DNA of 64,000 nt from JAEUMY01 sp031394355 (GCA_031394355.1 JANNSU010000008.1:124001-188000), one strand, 5' to 3'; positions 51,123-60,337 are shown, counted from the first letter of the stretch. A program made the numbers and translations. The notes: generated by a model from the sequence alone, not told the origin.

Positions 51123-51506
51123 ATGCTGACCTTCCTTTCCCGCCTTGCTGCCTGCATGGTGTTGCTGATATCCCCGTTTGCACTCGCGCTCAAGTCCGAG
51201 CCCTATTCCGAGCAGGCGCTGGCCGAGGCGCAGGCGAACAATCAGGCGGTCGTGCTGCATTTCCATGCCGACTGGTGCGGGAGTTGCAAGATTCAGAGCA
51301 TGGTGTTTGAGACCCTGCGCAAGGAAGGCGGTGTTCAGGCGAAGGTGCTGGTGGTCGACTACGACAAGGCGCAGGGCATGAAGGACCGATTCAAGGTCAA
51401 GACCCAAAGCACAATTGTCGTCTTCAAAGGGAGGATCGAGACCTCACGCCTGGTCGGCGAGACGCGGGAGTCGCGCATTCGCGCAGCACTGGTCGCAGCA
51501 CTGTAG
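51123..51506 (+). CDS. Exported thioredoxin-like protein
   Basis: 127 residues. A signal peptide (AACMVLLISPFALA) is followed by a thioredoxin fold with the active site HADWCGSCK near residue 54. The loop TQSTIVVFKG replaces the cis-proline region. It probably acts as a periplasmic oxidoreductase. ATG 51123 is used; the frame to 51066 would put the signal internal. A palindrome hairpin follows 25 bp after the stop, then the LuxR-type gene. Confidence 0.88.
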   Translation: MLTFLSRLAACMVLLISPFALALKSEPYSEQALAEAQANNQAVVLHFHADWCGSCKIQSMVFETLRKEGGVQAKVLVVDYDKAQGMKDRFKVKTQSTIVVFKGRIETSRLVGETRESRIRAALVAAL

Positions 51507-51531
51507 GGCTTACTCGGGTGCGACGCTGCCT

Positions 51532-51543
51532 GCGAATATTCGC
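51532..51543. repeat. GCGAATATTCGC palindrome copy 21 (perfect)
   Basis: Symmetry extends to 18 bp (CCTGCGAATATTCGCAGG, 51529-51546). It lies 25 bp past the thioredoxin-like stop and 35 bp before the LuxR-type start. Confidence 0.95.
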
Positions 51544-51578
51544 AGGGGCGGTCGAATCGGCGGCTTGTAGAATGCGGC

Positions 51579-52037
51579 ATGAAGAAGCCCCTTTTCAAGC
51601 ACGCCCTGCTTTTTGGTGCCCTCTGTGGCGTGCTCATTGCCGCCCTCAAGTTCATCGAGTACCGCTGGCTGGTGGTGGCGCATTCGGTCGAGATTTATGG
51701 TGCGCTGGTCGCAGCCGTGTTTGCCGGGGTGGGCATCTGGCTGGGGCTGAAGCTCACCCGCACGAAGGAAACGGTCGTTGTTCGTGAGGTGCACGTCCCG
51801 GTCCCGGCCGAGTTTGTCCGGGACGAGGCGAAGCAGGCCGAGCTGGGCATAACGGCCCGCGAGCTGGAAATCCTTTCCCTGATCGCACAGGGGCTCAGCA
51901 ATCGGGAAATCGCCGAAAAGGTGTTCTTGAGCGAAAACACGATCAAGACCCACACCAGCCGCGTGTTCGACAAGCTGGGGGCGAAGCGACGGACCCAGGC
52001 GGTTCAACGTGGCAAGGCGCTTCGGCTGATTCCCTGA
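51579..52037 (+). CDS. Membrane LuxR-type transcriptional regulator
   Basis: 152 residues. Two N-terminal helices (FGALCGVLIAALKF, IYGALVAAVFAGVGIWLGL) precede a LuxR helix-turn-helix (LTARELEILSLIAQGLSNREIAEKVFLSENTIKTHTSRVFDKLG, given by its key residues). Short membrane-bound LuxR proteins without a receiver are uncommon outside such three-gene sets. It is followed by a DUF4199 and a VOC gene in the same direction, a recurrent neighbourhood in related bacteria. Confidence 0.88.
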   Translation: MKKPLFKHALLFGALCGVLIAALKFIEYRWLVVAHSVEIYGALVAAVFAGVGIWLGLKLTRTKETVVVREVHVPVPAEFVRDEAKQAELGITARELEILSLIAQGLSNREIAEKVFLSENTIKTHTSRVFDKLGAKRRTQAVQRGKALRLIP

Positions 52038-52198
52038 GGGTCCATTCGGCGGATGGGCAGGCTGAAAATTTGTTGGTCCGGCTCAAACTTTCGGGTGATA
52101 TGCCCTGATTTTTTGCCAAAATCACCCGTTCGGGTGACGCCACACCGGGGGGCCGACAGGCTGAATGGCGACTTCACCACCACCAACCGGGAGTTTCC

Positions 52199-52741
52199 AT
52201 GAAAAAAATCGTTCTGACCTTTGGCCTGATCGCGGGCGCGATGCTGTCCATCATGATGTTGGCCACCATCCCGTTCATGGAGCAGATCGGCTTCGAGAAG
52301 GGCATGGTCATCGGCTACACGACCATGGTGCTGTCCTTCCTGATGGTGTTCTTCGGTATCAAGTCTTATCGCGACAACGTGGCGGGCGGCGCCATCACGT
52401 TTGGGCGCGCCTTCAAGGTGGGCATTCTCATTACCTTGATTGCCAGCACTTGTTATGTGGCCACCTGGCAACTGGTGTACTACAAGCTTTCGCCAGACTT
52501 CTTCGAGAAATACGCAGCGTATGAAGTGGAGAAGCTGCGCAAGTCCGGTGCGCCGGAGGCAAAGCTGGCCGAAATGAAGAAGGACATGGCCGAATTCAAT
52601 GAGATGTACAAGAATCCGCTGGTGAATATCTCCATTACGTTTCTGGAGCCGCTGCCGGTGGGGCTGCTGTTCACGCTGGGTTCTGCCTGGGGGTTGAGTC
52701 GGCGACGCCGCGAATCCGTGGCGCAGGCGGCCACCCGCTGA
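52199..52741 (+). CDS. DUF4199-family membrane protein
   Basis: 180 residues with four helices. The family pattern VLSFLMVFFGIKSYRDNVAGGAI, then FGRAFKVGILITLIAST, is clear. The long extramembrane loop is Lys/Glu-rich (VEKLRKSGAPEAKLAEMKKD). The function is unknown. A GGGAGTTTCC site precedes the ATG. It follows the LuxR-type gene by 161 bp, and a palindrome copy comes 8 bp after the stop. Confidence 0.88.
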   Translation: MKKIVLTFGLIAGAMLSIMMLATIPFMEQIGFEKGMVIGYTTMVLSFLMVFFGIKSYRDNVAGGAITFGRAFKVGILITLIASTCYVATWQLVYYKLSPDFFEKYAAYEVEKLRKSGAPEAKLAEMKKDMAEFNEMYKNPLVNISITFLEPLPVGLLFTLGSAWGLSRRRRESVAQAATR

Positions 52742-52749
52742 ATGGACTT

Positions 52750-52761
52750 GCGAATATTCGC
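52750..52761. repeat. GCGAATATTCGC palindrome copy 22 (perfect)
   Basis: Symmetry extends to 18 bp (CTTGCGAATATTCGCAAG). Eight bp past the DUF4199 stop and 58 bp before the VOC start. Confidence 0.95.
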
Positions 52762-52819
52762 AAGCGTCCACGACAGCACATCCATTCCGACAGCACATCC
52801 ACCCATTCAAGGATTAACC

Positions 52820-53191
52820 ATGAAACTCGGCGCATTTTCCATCAGTCTCACTGTCAAGGATATCGCTGCGTCACAGAGGTTCTATGAAATGCTCGGCTTC
52901 ACGGTCTTCGGCGGCAATGCCGAACACAACTGGCTGATCATGAAGAATGAGACACACATCATCGGTCTCTTTCAGGGGATGTTCGACAAGAACATGCTCA
53001 CCTTCAACCCCGGCTGGGACAGCGATGCAAAGCTGGTCCCGGGCTTCACCGACGTGCGCGAACTGCAACGCAATTTGAAGGCGCAAGGTGCCGTGCTCTC
53101 GCAAGAAGCGGACGAGACCACCACGGGCCTGGCCAGTTTTGTCATCGTGGACCCGGACGGCAATCCGATACTGTTTGACCAGCACGTTTGA
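52820..53191 (+). CDS. VOC-superfamily protein
   Basis: 123 residues. The modules read LGAFSISLTVKDIAASQRFYEMLGF and SFVIVDPDGNPILFDQHV. The His/Glu ligand set is partly replaced (F-S-I-S at the first position), so metal-dependent catalysis is doubtful. An AAGGATTAACC site precedes the ATG. It closes the LuxR/DUF4199/VOC set and is convergent with the AraC gene. Confidence 0.87.
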   Translation: MKLGAFSISLTVKDIAASQRFYEMLGFTVFGGNAEHNWLIMKNETHIIGLFQGMFDKNMLTFNPGWDSDAKLVPGFTDVRELQRNLKAQGAVLSQEADETTTGLASFVIVDPDGNPILFDQHV

Positions 53192-53274
53192 GCCGGATGA
53201 GGTGCGGGCTTGGCGGACAGCTTGGGCATGCGAGACCGTCGCCGCGTGCCCGTCCGTCCAGCCATGTCGCACCT

Positions 53275-53286
53275 GCGAATAGTCGC
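53275..53286. repeat. Palindrome copy 23, one mismatch (GCGAATAGTCGC)
   Basis: Convergent gap between the VOC and AraC genes; the left flank CCT matches other copies. Confidence 0.8.
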
Positions 53287-53323
53287 AACGGTTGCGCAGG
53301 GTCTCGCACCCTGCACTGCAACG

Positions 53324-54355
53324 TCAATTCGCCGGTAGCAACGTATTGCGCATCAGTGTCGGCGTGATGCCGGTCCAGCGGCGGAAGGAACGGCGAAAAT
53401 TCTTGGCGTCGTGAAAGCCGAGGTGGCGCGCGACCTGCTCGTTGTCGCAGTGGCGCACCTGCAACAGGTAGATGGACACGTGCGTGCGTACCTGGTCCAG
53501 CTCCGCCTGGAAATGCGTGCCGTGCAAGGCGAGGTGGCGCTTCAGCGTTGCCGGGCTGATGCCCAGGTCACGCGCTGATTCTTCCAGCGTCGGTGCGGCC
53601 GTGATGCGCGCATGGAGGTAGTCGTACAGCACCGAGAGCAGGCTGCTGCGGCCGGGCTCGGCCAGCAGTTCGGCATCGGCGGTGCGTAGTGCAGCAGCCA
53701 TCGCGACCCGGTTGCCACGCGGCCAGGGACGGTCGAGGCAATCAATGTCGATCAACTGCGCGTCAAGCTGGCACTCGAATCTCAGCGCCGTGCCGAGATG
53801 CACCGCGTGTTGCTCCGCGTGGCGCGGCTTGGCGCGGTTGAAGCAGAAGTGCCACGGCAACCGCTCGCCGGAAAGCCAGCGCGTCATGGCCGCGACGGCA
53901 GTGAGATGCATTTCCACCAGGAACGGCCGCAGCGACGGCGTGCCAAACGTGTCGGTCCAGTACAGCACGGCAAACGGGCCGTCCGTCATGAGGCGAGGGC
54001 GCAAGAGCGGCGTCAGTGTGGCGTGATGCGTCGACAGAATGGTGAGCGCCTCGCGCAGGCTGGTGGCCTGGATCAGTGCATGGCTCACCGCGCCGTAGTG
54101 GCCCGGCAGCATCTGCTGGCCGAGCATGAAGCTGGTGTCGGGCGCGCCCAGCGCGCGTGCCGCATTCGACACCAGGCGCATGACCTGTGCCGGGCTGAGG
54201 CGCGTGGCGGGGTCGCTCATGGCTGCCTCATTGAGCCCGCAGTCGGCAAGCAGTGCGGCTGCCGCGATGTCTGCTGACCGCGCATGGTCATACACCAGCG
54301 CGGGCTGATGCTGACAGGAAATGAACGCGCTGGAGGCGTGGCAATACTCGTGCAT
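53324..54355 (-). CDS. AraC-family regulator with arabinose-binding-type N-terminal domain
   Basis: 343 residues, a common size for this branch (OruR/ArgR-like). The N-terminal sensory half precedes the C-terminal two helix-turn-helix motifs (AATLEESARDLGISPATLKRHLALHG-like region, then VARHLGFHDAKNFRRSFRRWTGITP). The inducer is unknown. It is convergent with the VOC gene and lies 29 bp after the GGDEF gene in the same direction. Confidence 0.9.
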   Translation of the reverse strand: MHEYCHASSAFISCQHQPALVYDHARSADIAAAALLADCGLNEAAMSDPATRLSPAQVMRLVSNAARALGAPDTSFMLGQQMLPGHYGAVSHALIQATSLREALTILSTHHATLTPLLRPRLMTDGPFAVLYWTDTFGTPSLRPFLVEMHLTAVAAMTRWLSGERLPWHFCFNRAKPRHAEQHAVHLGTALRFECQLDAQLIDIDCLDRPWPRGNRVAMAAALRTADAELLAEPGRSSLLSVLYDYLHARITAAPTLEESARDLGISPATLKRHLALHGTHFQAELDQVRTHVSIYLLQVRHCDNEQVARHLGFHDAKNFRRSFRRWTGITPTLMRNTLLPAN

Positions 54356-54384
54356 GGCGGTTGCCCGGTGCGGGGTCGTGGGCG

Positions 54385-55302
54385 TCAGGCGGACAGCGGT
54401 TGTGCGCGGACAGCACCGCCGCCGCCGGAACCCGCCGCTTCAAGCCGCTGGTTCAAGGTGTCCAGCAGCGCATCGGCATTGCCTTCGATGGCGGCGCACA
54501 CGTGGCGTGCACTCAGGGATACCGGCGTGTTGCCCGCCTTCGGGTAATGCCGCATCAGCGCGATCATGCGGCGCAAGTGTTCCGCCATGCGCAGCGTCTG
54601 CAGTGTGTCGGTGGCCGGTAGCAGCACGGCGAAGCGATCCCCGGCGTAGCGGCATACCAGATCGTCCCGCCGCACATTCAGCAGCAGCAGGTGCGTGACG
54701 GCCTGCAGCACGCGGTCGCCTTCACGCGTGCCATGCTCGCGGTTGATGGCGTGGAAGCCGTCGATGTCCAGCAGTATGAGGCTGCCCCGTGTGGTTCCTG
54801 CATTGTCGAGTTCCGCCTTGAGCTGCTTGCGAAGGTAGTCCGCATTGGCAAGCTGCGTCACGCGGTCGAAGGCGCGATGGTCGCGGAACAATCGCTCGCG
54901 CTTGGTGAGGTGTTCGTTGAGGCTCAACTGCTCGATGCGATAGAAATACAGGCCGGCAGTCAGCGTCAGCCCGCCGCCGAGCGTGCAGGCGGCTTCCAGC
55001 CAGTTGTCCCACACGTGTACGGCACTGAGTTTGTAGAACTCGTCCATGCAGTCTGCCCATGCACCCAGCATGAGGCCGGCAAGACCAATGGTCAGCAGGG
55101 AAGTCACCGCCCCGGCGGGACGCGCGCTCAGCATCATCACCAGCCACACACCACAGAGCAGCGCGGTGCCACCTTCGCCGATGATATCCAGCCACTGCCA
55201 GGTAGCCTCAGGTTTCAGCACGCCGAGCGAGGCATAGAGAAAAAAGACTAGCAACAGGGCGGCGGCGGAAACAACCAGGGAAGTACGGTGCAGTGACAAC
55301 AT
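54385..55302 (-). CDS. Membrane GGDEF-domain protein with degenerate active site
   Basis: 305 residues. Five or so N-terminal helices precede a coiled linker and a GGDEF domain (residues 160-300). The motif at the active site reads R-Y-A-G-D-R-F-A-V instead of G-G-D/E-E-F, so cyclic-di-GMP synthesis is unlikely. LILLDIDGFHAINREHG keeps the metal Asp residues. Such proteins may bind GTP or act as receptors. ATG 55302 is used. Confidence 0.85.
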   Translation of the reverse strand: MLSLHRTSLVVSAAALLLVFFLYASLGVLKPEATWQWLDIIGEGGTALLCGVWLVMMLSARPAGAVTSLLTIGLAGLMLGAWADCMDEFYKLSAVHVWDNWLEAACTLGGGLTLTAGLYFYRIEQLSLNEHLTKRERLFRDHRAFDRVTQLANADYLRKQLKAELDNAGTTRGSLILLDIDGFHAINREHGTREGDRVLQAVTHLLLLNVRRDDLVCRYAGDRFAVLLPATDTLQTLRMAEHLRRMIALMRHYPKAGNTPVSLSARHVCAAIEGNADALLDTLNQRLEAAGSGGGGAVRAQPLSA

Positions 55303-55577
55303 GGCAAGGACTCGCAGTGCAAGGTGAAGCGCCAGATTATGTAAGTTGCATGACGCTGGAAAGTCAAAAATGCGGGAGGGGCGCAAACGGCTCACGTTTG
55401 AGTGCGATTTAGTTTTCAGTATTGGGCGCTACCTGTGTGAGGTGGCTCGGCACACAGGTCAATTCGGCTCATATGACACTGCTGCAGGGGTAAAGCCGAT
55501 CTTTGTGACAAACCCGGTAACCGGACTGACACACGGCGAACCTAAGGTCCGGGTTTTGAATTCACCGGGAGCGGGGC

Positions 55578-58142
55578 ATGAAGAAGAACGTGTGGCGGGT
55601 GCAGTCTGTGGTGGGTGGCCGGATGTCGGTCTTGTCGTTGAGCGTGCTGTCCGCCCTGGCGTGTCATGCGCAGGCGCAGCAGGCACCCACCCAGCCTGCG
55701 CGTCCGGCCACGGCACCGGTCGAGACCATCGTGGTCACCGGCCAGCGCGCCAGCCTGCGCAAGGCCATCGCGGCACAGGAAGAAGCCGACAACATCAAGA
55801 GCGTGGTGAGCGCGGACGACATCGGCGCGCTGCCGGACAAGAACGCCGCAGAAGCGCTGGCGCGTTTGCCTGGCGTGTCGGTGCAGCGCGACCAGGGTGA
55901 AGGCCGTTACGTGTCCATTCGCGGCCTCGGGCCGGACCTGAATTCGGTCACCATCAACGGCGCCTTCGTGCCCGCCCCGGAAGCCGGTCGACGAGGTGTC
56001 GCGCTGGATGTGTTGCCCGCGGGCTTGATCCGCTCGCTGGAAGTGACCAAGACGCTCACGCCGGACATGGATGGCAACTCCATCGGCGGCACCATTGAAG
56101 TGAAAACCCTCTCGGCGTTCGATCTGCCGGGCAAGCTGCTCTCGTTCGGGCTGGCCGGCAGCAACGACGAAAACACCGGCAAGAACAGCCCGGCCGGGAA
56201 CGTGTTGTGGGCAGACCGCTTTCTCAACGGCAAGGTGGGTCTGGCCATTGGCGCCAGCACCGAAAAGCGTGACTTCGGCTCGGACAACGTGGAGACCGGC
56301 GGTGCCTGGACCGGCGACCGCTTGTCCGGGTTCGAGCTGCGCGACTACCTGCCCAACCGCGAGCGCCACGCTGTTGGCCTCAACCTCGACTACCGCCCGG
56401 AGCCGGGCGAGAGCTACTACCTGCGCACCTTCTTCTCACAGTTCAGTGACGACGAGGTGCGCGACCGCCTCACCATCAGTAACATTTCCGGTGGCACGGC
56501 AGCCGCGGGTCAATCGGTGACGGCACGCGGCGAACGGCGTCTGCGCGAGCGCAAGTACACGCAGGAGATCACCTCGCTGTCCGCAGGCCTGGATCGGCGC
56601 TTTGGCGACTGGCGCGTCGAGGCGGCGCTCGGTTCCAGCAAGGCCAGCGAAGACACGCCCGAGGCGCTCAATGACGGCCGCTTCCGCGGTGCCTCCAACT
56701 TTGTCGGTGTGGGCTTCAACAACAGCCAGATTCCCCAACTCTTCGGCCCTGCCAACCTCTTTGACCCGGCGAGCTACAACCTGAATGGCATCACGCTGCA
56801 GGCGCGTCTGTCTGAGGACGAGGAACAGCATGTCAAACTTGATCTGACGCGCAAGATGGACCTGGGCGGCTTTGCCACGGACCTGAAGTTCGGTGCCAAA
56901 GTCAGCCGTCGCGAGAAGACCAACAACACCGAGCAGTGGGGCTACACCAGCAGCAGCACCACCAGCCCCAACTTTTTCGGTGCCGGCCCCACGTCGATGA
57001 CAGCCTTCACCGGCCCCACCATCGACTTCCCGCTCGGTCCGTTCGGCCCGGGGCTGGATCCGGGACTGATCCGCAGCCGCGTGGCCGGCCTCAATCGCGA
57101 TGCCGCACGCCTGCTTGGTGCCTCGGTGCTGAACGACTACACCATGAACGAGGACATCGATGCGGCCTATTTGCAAGCGTCGACCACGTTCAACGGCTGG
57201 ACGCTGCTGGCGGGTGCCCGCAACGAGCGCACCAAGTTCGATGCTCTGGGCAATCAGGTGACGGGCGGCACGACCGTGACGCCGGTGCGCACCAACCGTT
57301 CCTATTCCAACTGGCTGCCCTCGGTGCATGCACGGTTCGATCTCGACAAACAGACCAGCGTGCGCGGTGCGATCAGCAGCTCAGTGGTGCGGGCCAACTT
57401 CAGCCAGCTCGCCCCCGGCATTGATCTGGCGAGCGCCACCGAGGCGACCATCGGCAATCCGGAATTGAAGCCGCTCAAGTCACGCAACGTGGACCTCGGC
57501 ATCGAGCACTTGCTGGGGCAGGACGGTGCGGTGTCGGCGTATGTGTTCAGCAAGGACATCAAGGATTTCACCTACACGACCAATCTGGCGGGCACCGGCC
57601 CGTGGGTCGGTTACACCTCGGCGGTGAGCTTCGCCAACGGTGACAAGGCGCGCGTCAACGGCATCGAGCTCTCGTATTCGCAATCGCTGCGCATGCTGCC
57701 CGCCCCGTGGAATGGCCTCATCGTCGGTGCCAACGCCACGTTCACCGATTCCAAGGCCAAGCTCTCGCGCTTCGACCGCACAGCCAACGCCGTTCTGTCG
57801 CGCGATATCCCGCTGCCGGGACAATCGGACCGCGTGTTCAACATCATGGTGGGGTATGAAGGCGGGCCGATCAGCACGCGTCTGGCGCTGAACCACAAGT
57901 CACCCTACCTGCTGGAGCTGGGTGACATTCTCAACCCCGCGCAAGATCGTGTCGTCGATACGCAGCAACAGCTCGATTTCTCGTTCTCCTACCGCGTCAC
58001 CAAACAGGTACAGGTGGTGTTCGAGGCGCTCAACCTGAACAACGAGAAGTACTACGTTTATCAGGGCTCCAGCGCCTTCAACGCGCAGTACGAGGAATAT
58101 GGCCGCACCTTCAAGCTGGGTGTGAAGATCGACCTGTTCTGA
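55578..58142 (+). CDS. TonB-dependent outer-membrane receptor
   Basis: 854 residues. A signal peptide ends HAQA. The TonB box is ETIVVTGQR, the plug domain spans about residues 50-170 (LPDKNAAEALARLPGVSV, VSIRGLGPDLNSVTING), and the 22-strand barrel ends in an aromatic-terminated strand (FKLGVKIDLF). It belongs to the oligosaccharide/peptide-type receptors with a VEVTKTLTPDM-like region. It probably imports a phosphate-ester or phytate-related nutrient, since a phytase follows; that link is contextual. Confidence 0.93.
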   Translation: MKKNVWRVQSVVGGRMSVLSLSVLSALACHAQAQQAPTQPARPATAPVETIVVTGQRASLRKAIAAQEEADNIKSVVSADDIGALPDKNAAEALARLPGVSVQRDQGEGRYVSIRGLGPDLNSVTINGAFVPAPEAGRRGVALDVLPAGLIRSLEVTKTLTPDMDGNSIGGTIEVKTLSAFDLPGKLLSFGLAGSNDENTGKNSPAGNVLWADRFLNGKVGLAIGASTEKRDFGSDNVETGGAWTGDRLSGFELRDYLPNRERHAVGLNLDYRPEPGESYYLRTFFSQFSDDEVRDRLTISNISGGTAAAGQSVTARGERRLRERKYTQEITSLSAGLDRRFGDWRVEAALGSSKASEDTPEALNDGRFRGASNFVGVGFNNSQIPQLFGPANLFDPASYNLNGITLQARLSEDEEQHVKLDLTRKMDLGGFATDLKFGAKVSRREKTNNTEQWGYTSSSTTSPNFFGAGPTSMTAFTGPTIDFPLGPFGPGLDPGLIRSRVAGLNRDAARLLGASVLNDYTMNEDIDAAYLQASTTFNGWTLLAGARNERTKFDALGNQVTGGTTVTPVRTNRSYSNWLPSVHARFDLDKQTSVRGAISSSVVRANFSQLAPGIDLASATEATIGNPELKPLKSRNVDLGIEHLLGQDGAVSAYVFSKDIKDFTYTTNLAGTGPWVGYTSAVSFANGDKARVNGIELSYSQSLRMLPAPWNGLIVGANATFTDSKAKLSRFDRTANAVLSRDIPLPGQSDRVFNIMVGYEGGPISTRLALNHKSPYLLELGDILNPAQDRVVDTQQQLDFSFSYRVTKQVQVVFEALNLNNEKYYVYQGSSAFNAQYEEYGRTFKLGVKIDLF

Positions 58143-58173
58143 CACCAGCCGTTTCGGAAGTCCATTCTCTCCT

Positions 58174-58185
58174 GCGAATATTCGC
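58174..58185. repeat. GCGAATATTCGC palindrome copy 24 (perfect)
   Basis: Left arm of the twin hairpin between TonB receptor and phytase. Confidence 0.95.
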
Positions 58186-58188
58186 CAT

Positions 58189-58200
58189 GCGAATATTCGC
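58189..58200. repeat. GCGAATATTCGC palindrome copy 25 (perfect)
   Basis: Right arm of the twin hairpin, 3 bp from copy 24. Confidence 0.95.
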
Positions 58201-58244
58201 AGGGCGAACACGTTGCCACGCGTTGGCCTTCGCCCTTTGACCTG

Positions 58245-60167
58245 ATGACATTCATGACTTCAATTCCATTCAGCGCCTCCCATGCCCGGCGCATCTACCG
58301 GCCGGGCATCTGTTTTGCGGCAGCGCTGGCCGCTGCACTCTGTCTCGCCAGTCCGGCGCACAGCCAGTCGCCCGCGTCCTTCTTCGACAAAGCCTCTGAA
58401 GTCATCGCACTGCCCGGCATCGGCTGGGCGCTGCAGGAGAAGAGCGCTGCCAGGGTGATCGACCGGCAAGGTGCGGAGTTGGCCAAGGTGGCGCTGCGCG
58501 GCAAGCACCTCGACGCGCGCGTGGCGCTGGGTCAGGCGCTGGTGGTCGGCGTGGATTCAGACACGCAGCGCATCGCAGTATTGCGCGTCGATGTCGCCGG
58601 TGGTACCAAGCCGGTGTTGAAGTGGCTGTCTGCGCCTGCATTTTCGGTGGAGACGCTGTGTTTGTACCGCGATGCGCAGAAGCTGGAGCATGTGATCGTG
58701 GTGGGCAAGGATGGCCAGACGGAGCAATGGTTGTTGCAAGCCCCGGAGGATCAGCGCTTGTATCGCCGCCTGGCATTGCCGCCGCATGTGCGCCATTGCC
58801 GCGTGGATGATGCGAGCGGCACCTTGTTTGTCAGCGAAGAACACTTGGGCTTGTGGGCCTTTGACCTGCAAGGCGAGGGCATCCCCCGCCGCGAGCCGGT
58901 GGCACTGCGCAAGCCATTTGGTCCCCTGGTGGAAGGCGCAGGGGCTGTTCAGCCTGTCGCCGGTGGTGTTGCAGTGCTGGATCAGCCAGGCGGTGCGCTG
59001 CACGTATTCGGCTGGAACGCGCAGCAACGGCGCTGGCTGCCGAGTGCGCCACCTTCAACCGCAACAGGCAATGCGGCCAAGCGCGCCAATGAACTGGCGC
59101 TGGGTGAGCCGGGCAGCACCCACCTGCTGGTGCGCAATGCGACCGACAAGGTGTGGCAGAGCCGCCGAATTGCTGCGCCCCGTGTTGCAGCGGTGCCTGA
59201 AGCCTTGCCCGTGATCCTGCCGCGCGCCCAGACCGATCCGGTGGCGCGCCTGGGCGATGCGGCGGACGACCCCGCCATCTGGATTCACCCGGCCGACGTG
59301 AGCAAATCGCGTGTGCTGGGCACCAACAAGAAGCAGGGCTTGCTGGTCTACGACCTCGCCGGCCGCGAGCAGCAGTTGCTTGAGGTGGGACGACTCAACA
59401 ATGTCGATCTACGCCAGCAGGTGATGCTGGACGGGCGGCGTTTCGACCTCGCCGTGGCCACGCAACGCGATGACCTGTCGCTGGTGGTGTTCGGTATCGA
59501 TTCCGACGGCAAGGTGGCGGAGCGCGCGCGCATTCCCACCGGGCTCAAGGACATCTACGGCGTGTGTCTGTATCAACCCAAGTCGGGCGGGCTCGAGGTA
59601 TTCGTCAACGACAAGGACGGCACCTTCCTGCAAGTGCGTGTCGAACTTGCCGGTGACAAATGGGGCGGCAGCGTGGTGCGCCGTTTCAAGGTGGCGAGCC
59701 AGCCGGAAGGCTGCGTGGCGGACGACCGTGAAGACCGGCTGTTTCTCGGCGAAGAAAAGCGCGGCCTGTGGGTCACCTCGGCACGCGCCGACCAGCCGGC
59801 TGATCTGAAAATGGTGTTGCCCGTGGGCAAGGTGTTGACGGCAGACGTGGAGGGCATGGCCATCCACTACGGCGCGCGCCACAGCTATCTCGTGGTCTCG
59901 AGCCAGGGTAGCAACAGCTACGTGGTGCTGGATGCCAAGCCGCCGTTTGCCGTGCGGGGTGCCTTTCGCATCGGCATCAATGTGGCGCTGGGCATCGACG
60001 GTGCATCCGAGACCGACGGACTGGATGTCACGTCGGTCAATCTCGGCCCCGGCTATCCCGCCGGCATGCTGGTGGTGCAGGACGGCTACAAGCGCCTCCC
60101 GGACGGGCCGCAGAACTTCAAGTATGTCTCGTGGGAGGATGTGGCGACGGCCCTGCGGCTGCCGTGA
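58245..60167 (+). CDS. Exported dual-domain beta-propeller phytase
   Basis: 640 residues. A signal peptide (ICFAAALAAALCLASPAHS) precedes two beta-propeller regions. The N-terminal half (residues 40-310) resembles an incomplete propeller. The C-terminal half has the catalytic pattern AADDPAIWIHPADVSKSRVLGTNKK, QPEGCVADDRE and EGMAIHY, typical of calcium-dependent BPP phytases. It releases phosphate from phytate. The start may be ATG 58245 or 58254. It follows the TonB receptor across 102 bp, consistent with a phytate-utilisation pair. Confidence 0.92.
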   Translation: MTFMTSIPFSASHARRIYRPGICFAAALAAALCLASPAHSQSPASFFDKASEVIALPGIGWALQEKSAARVIDRQGAELAKVALRGKHLDARVALGQALVVGVDSDTQRIAVLRVDVAGGTKPVLKWLSAPAFSVETLCLYRDAQKLEHVIVVGKDGQTEQWLLQAPEDQRLYRRLALPPHVRHCRVDDASGTLFVSEEHLGLWAFDLQGEGIPRREPVALRKPFGPLVEGAGAVQPVAGGVAVLDQPGGALHVFGWNAQQRRWLPSAPPSTATGNAAKRANELALGEPGSTHLLVRNATDKVWQSRRIAAPRVAAVPEALPVILPRAQTDPVARLGDAADDPAIWIHPADVSKSRVLGTNKKQGLLVYDLAGREQQLLEVGRLNNVDLRQQVMLDGRRFDLAVATQRDDLSLVVFGIDSDGKVAERARIPTGLKDIYGVCLYQPKSGGLEVFVNDKDGTFLQVRVELAGDKWGGSVVRRFKVASQPEGCVADDREDRLFLGEEKRGLWVTSARADQPADLKMVLPVGKVLTADVEGMAIHYGARHSYLVVSSQGSNSYVVLDAKPPFAVRGAFRIGINVALGIDGASETDGLDVTSVNLGPGYPAGMLVVQDGYKRLPDGPQNFKYVSWEDVATALRLP

Positions 60168-60185
60168 GGTGCGCGCGGCTGCCCC

Positions 60186-60296
60186 ATGCTGCCGGTGACT
60201 GATGTGGATATCGATGCCGTGAAGCACCGCATCGACGAACTGACCGTCCAATGGGAGGCAGTCGCGGTCGGCCAGTCAGTGCGGCTGAAGTTCTGA
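60186..60296 (+). CDS. Short open frame after phytase, uncertain
   Basis: Thirty-six codons from ATG 60186: DVDIDAVKHRIDELTVQWEA then VAVGQSVRLKF. It is in frame with the phytase after its stop. Codon use is coding-like, but there is no ribosome-binding site. It may be the remnant of a downstream gene or an extension lost by a stop. The palindrome at 60338 lies 41 bp beyond, the usual distance from a real stop codon. Confidence 0.3.
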   Translation: MLPVTDVDIDAVKHRIDELTVQWEAVAVGQSVRLKF

Positions 60297-60337
60297 ACTC
60301 GGGGTTGGAACGCTTCCGGCTGGTGCAGCGGTGCCGG

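Larger units (their letters stand above)
58171..58203. repeat. Twin-palindrome hairpin after the TonB receptor gene
   Basis: CCTGCGAATATTCGC, a CAT loop and GCGAATATTCGCAGG form a perfect 15-bp stem from two adjacent palindromes. It lies 28 bp past the receptor stop and may terminate or attenuate transcription into the phytase gene. Confidence 0.85.
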
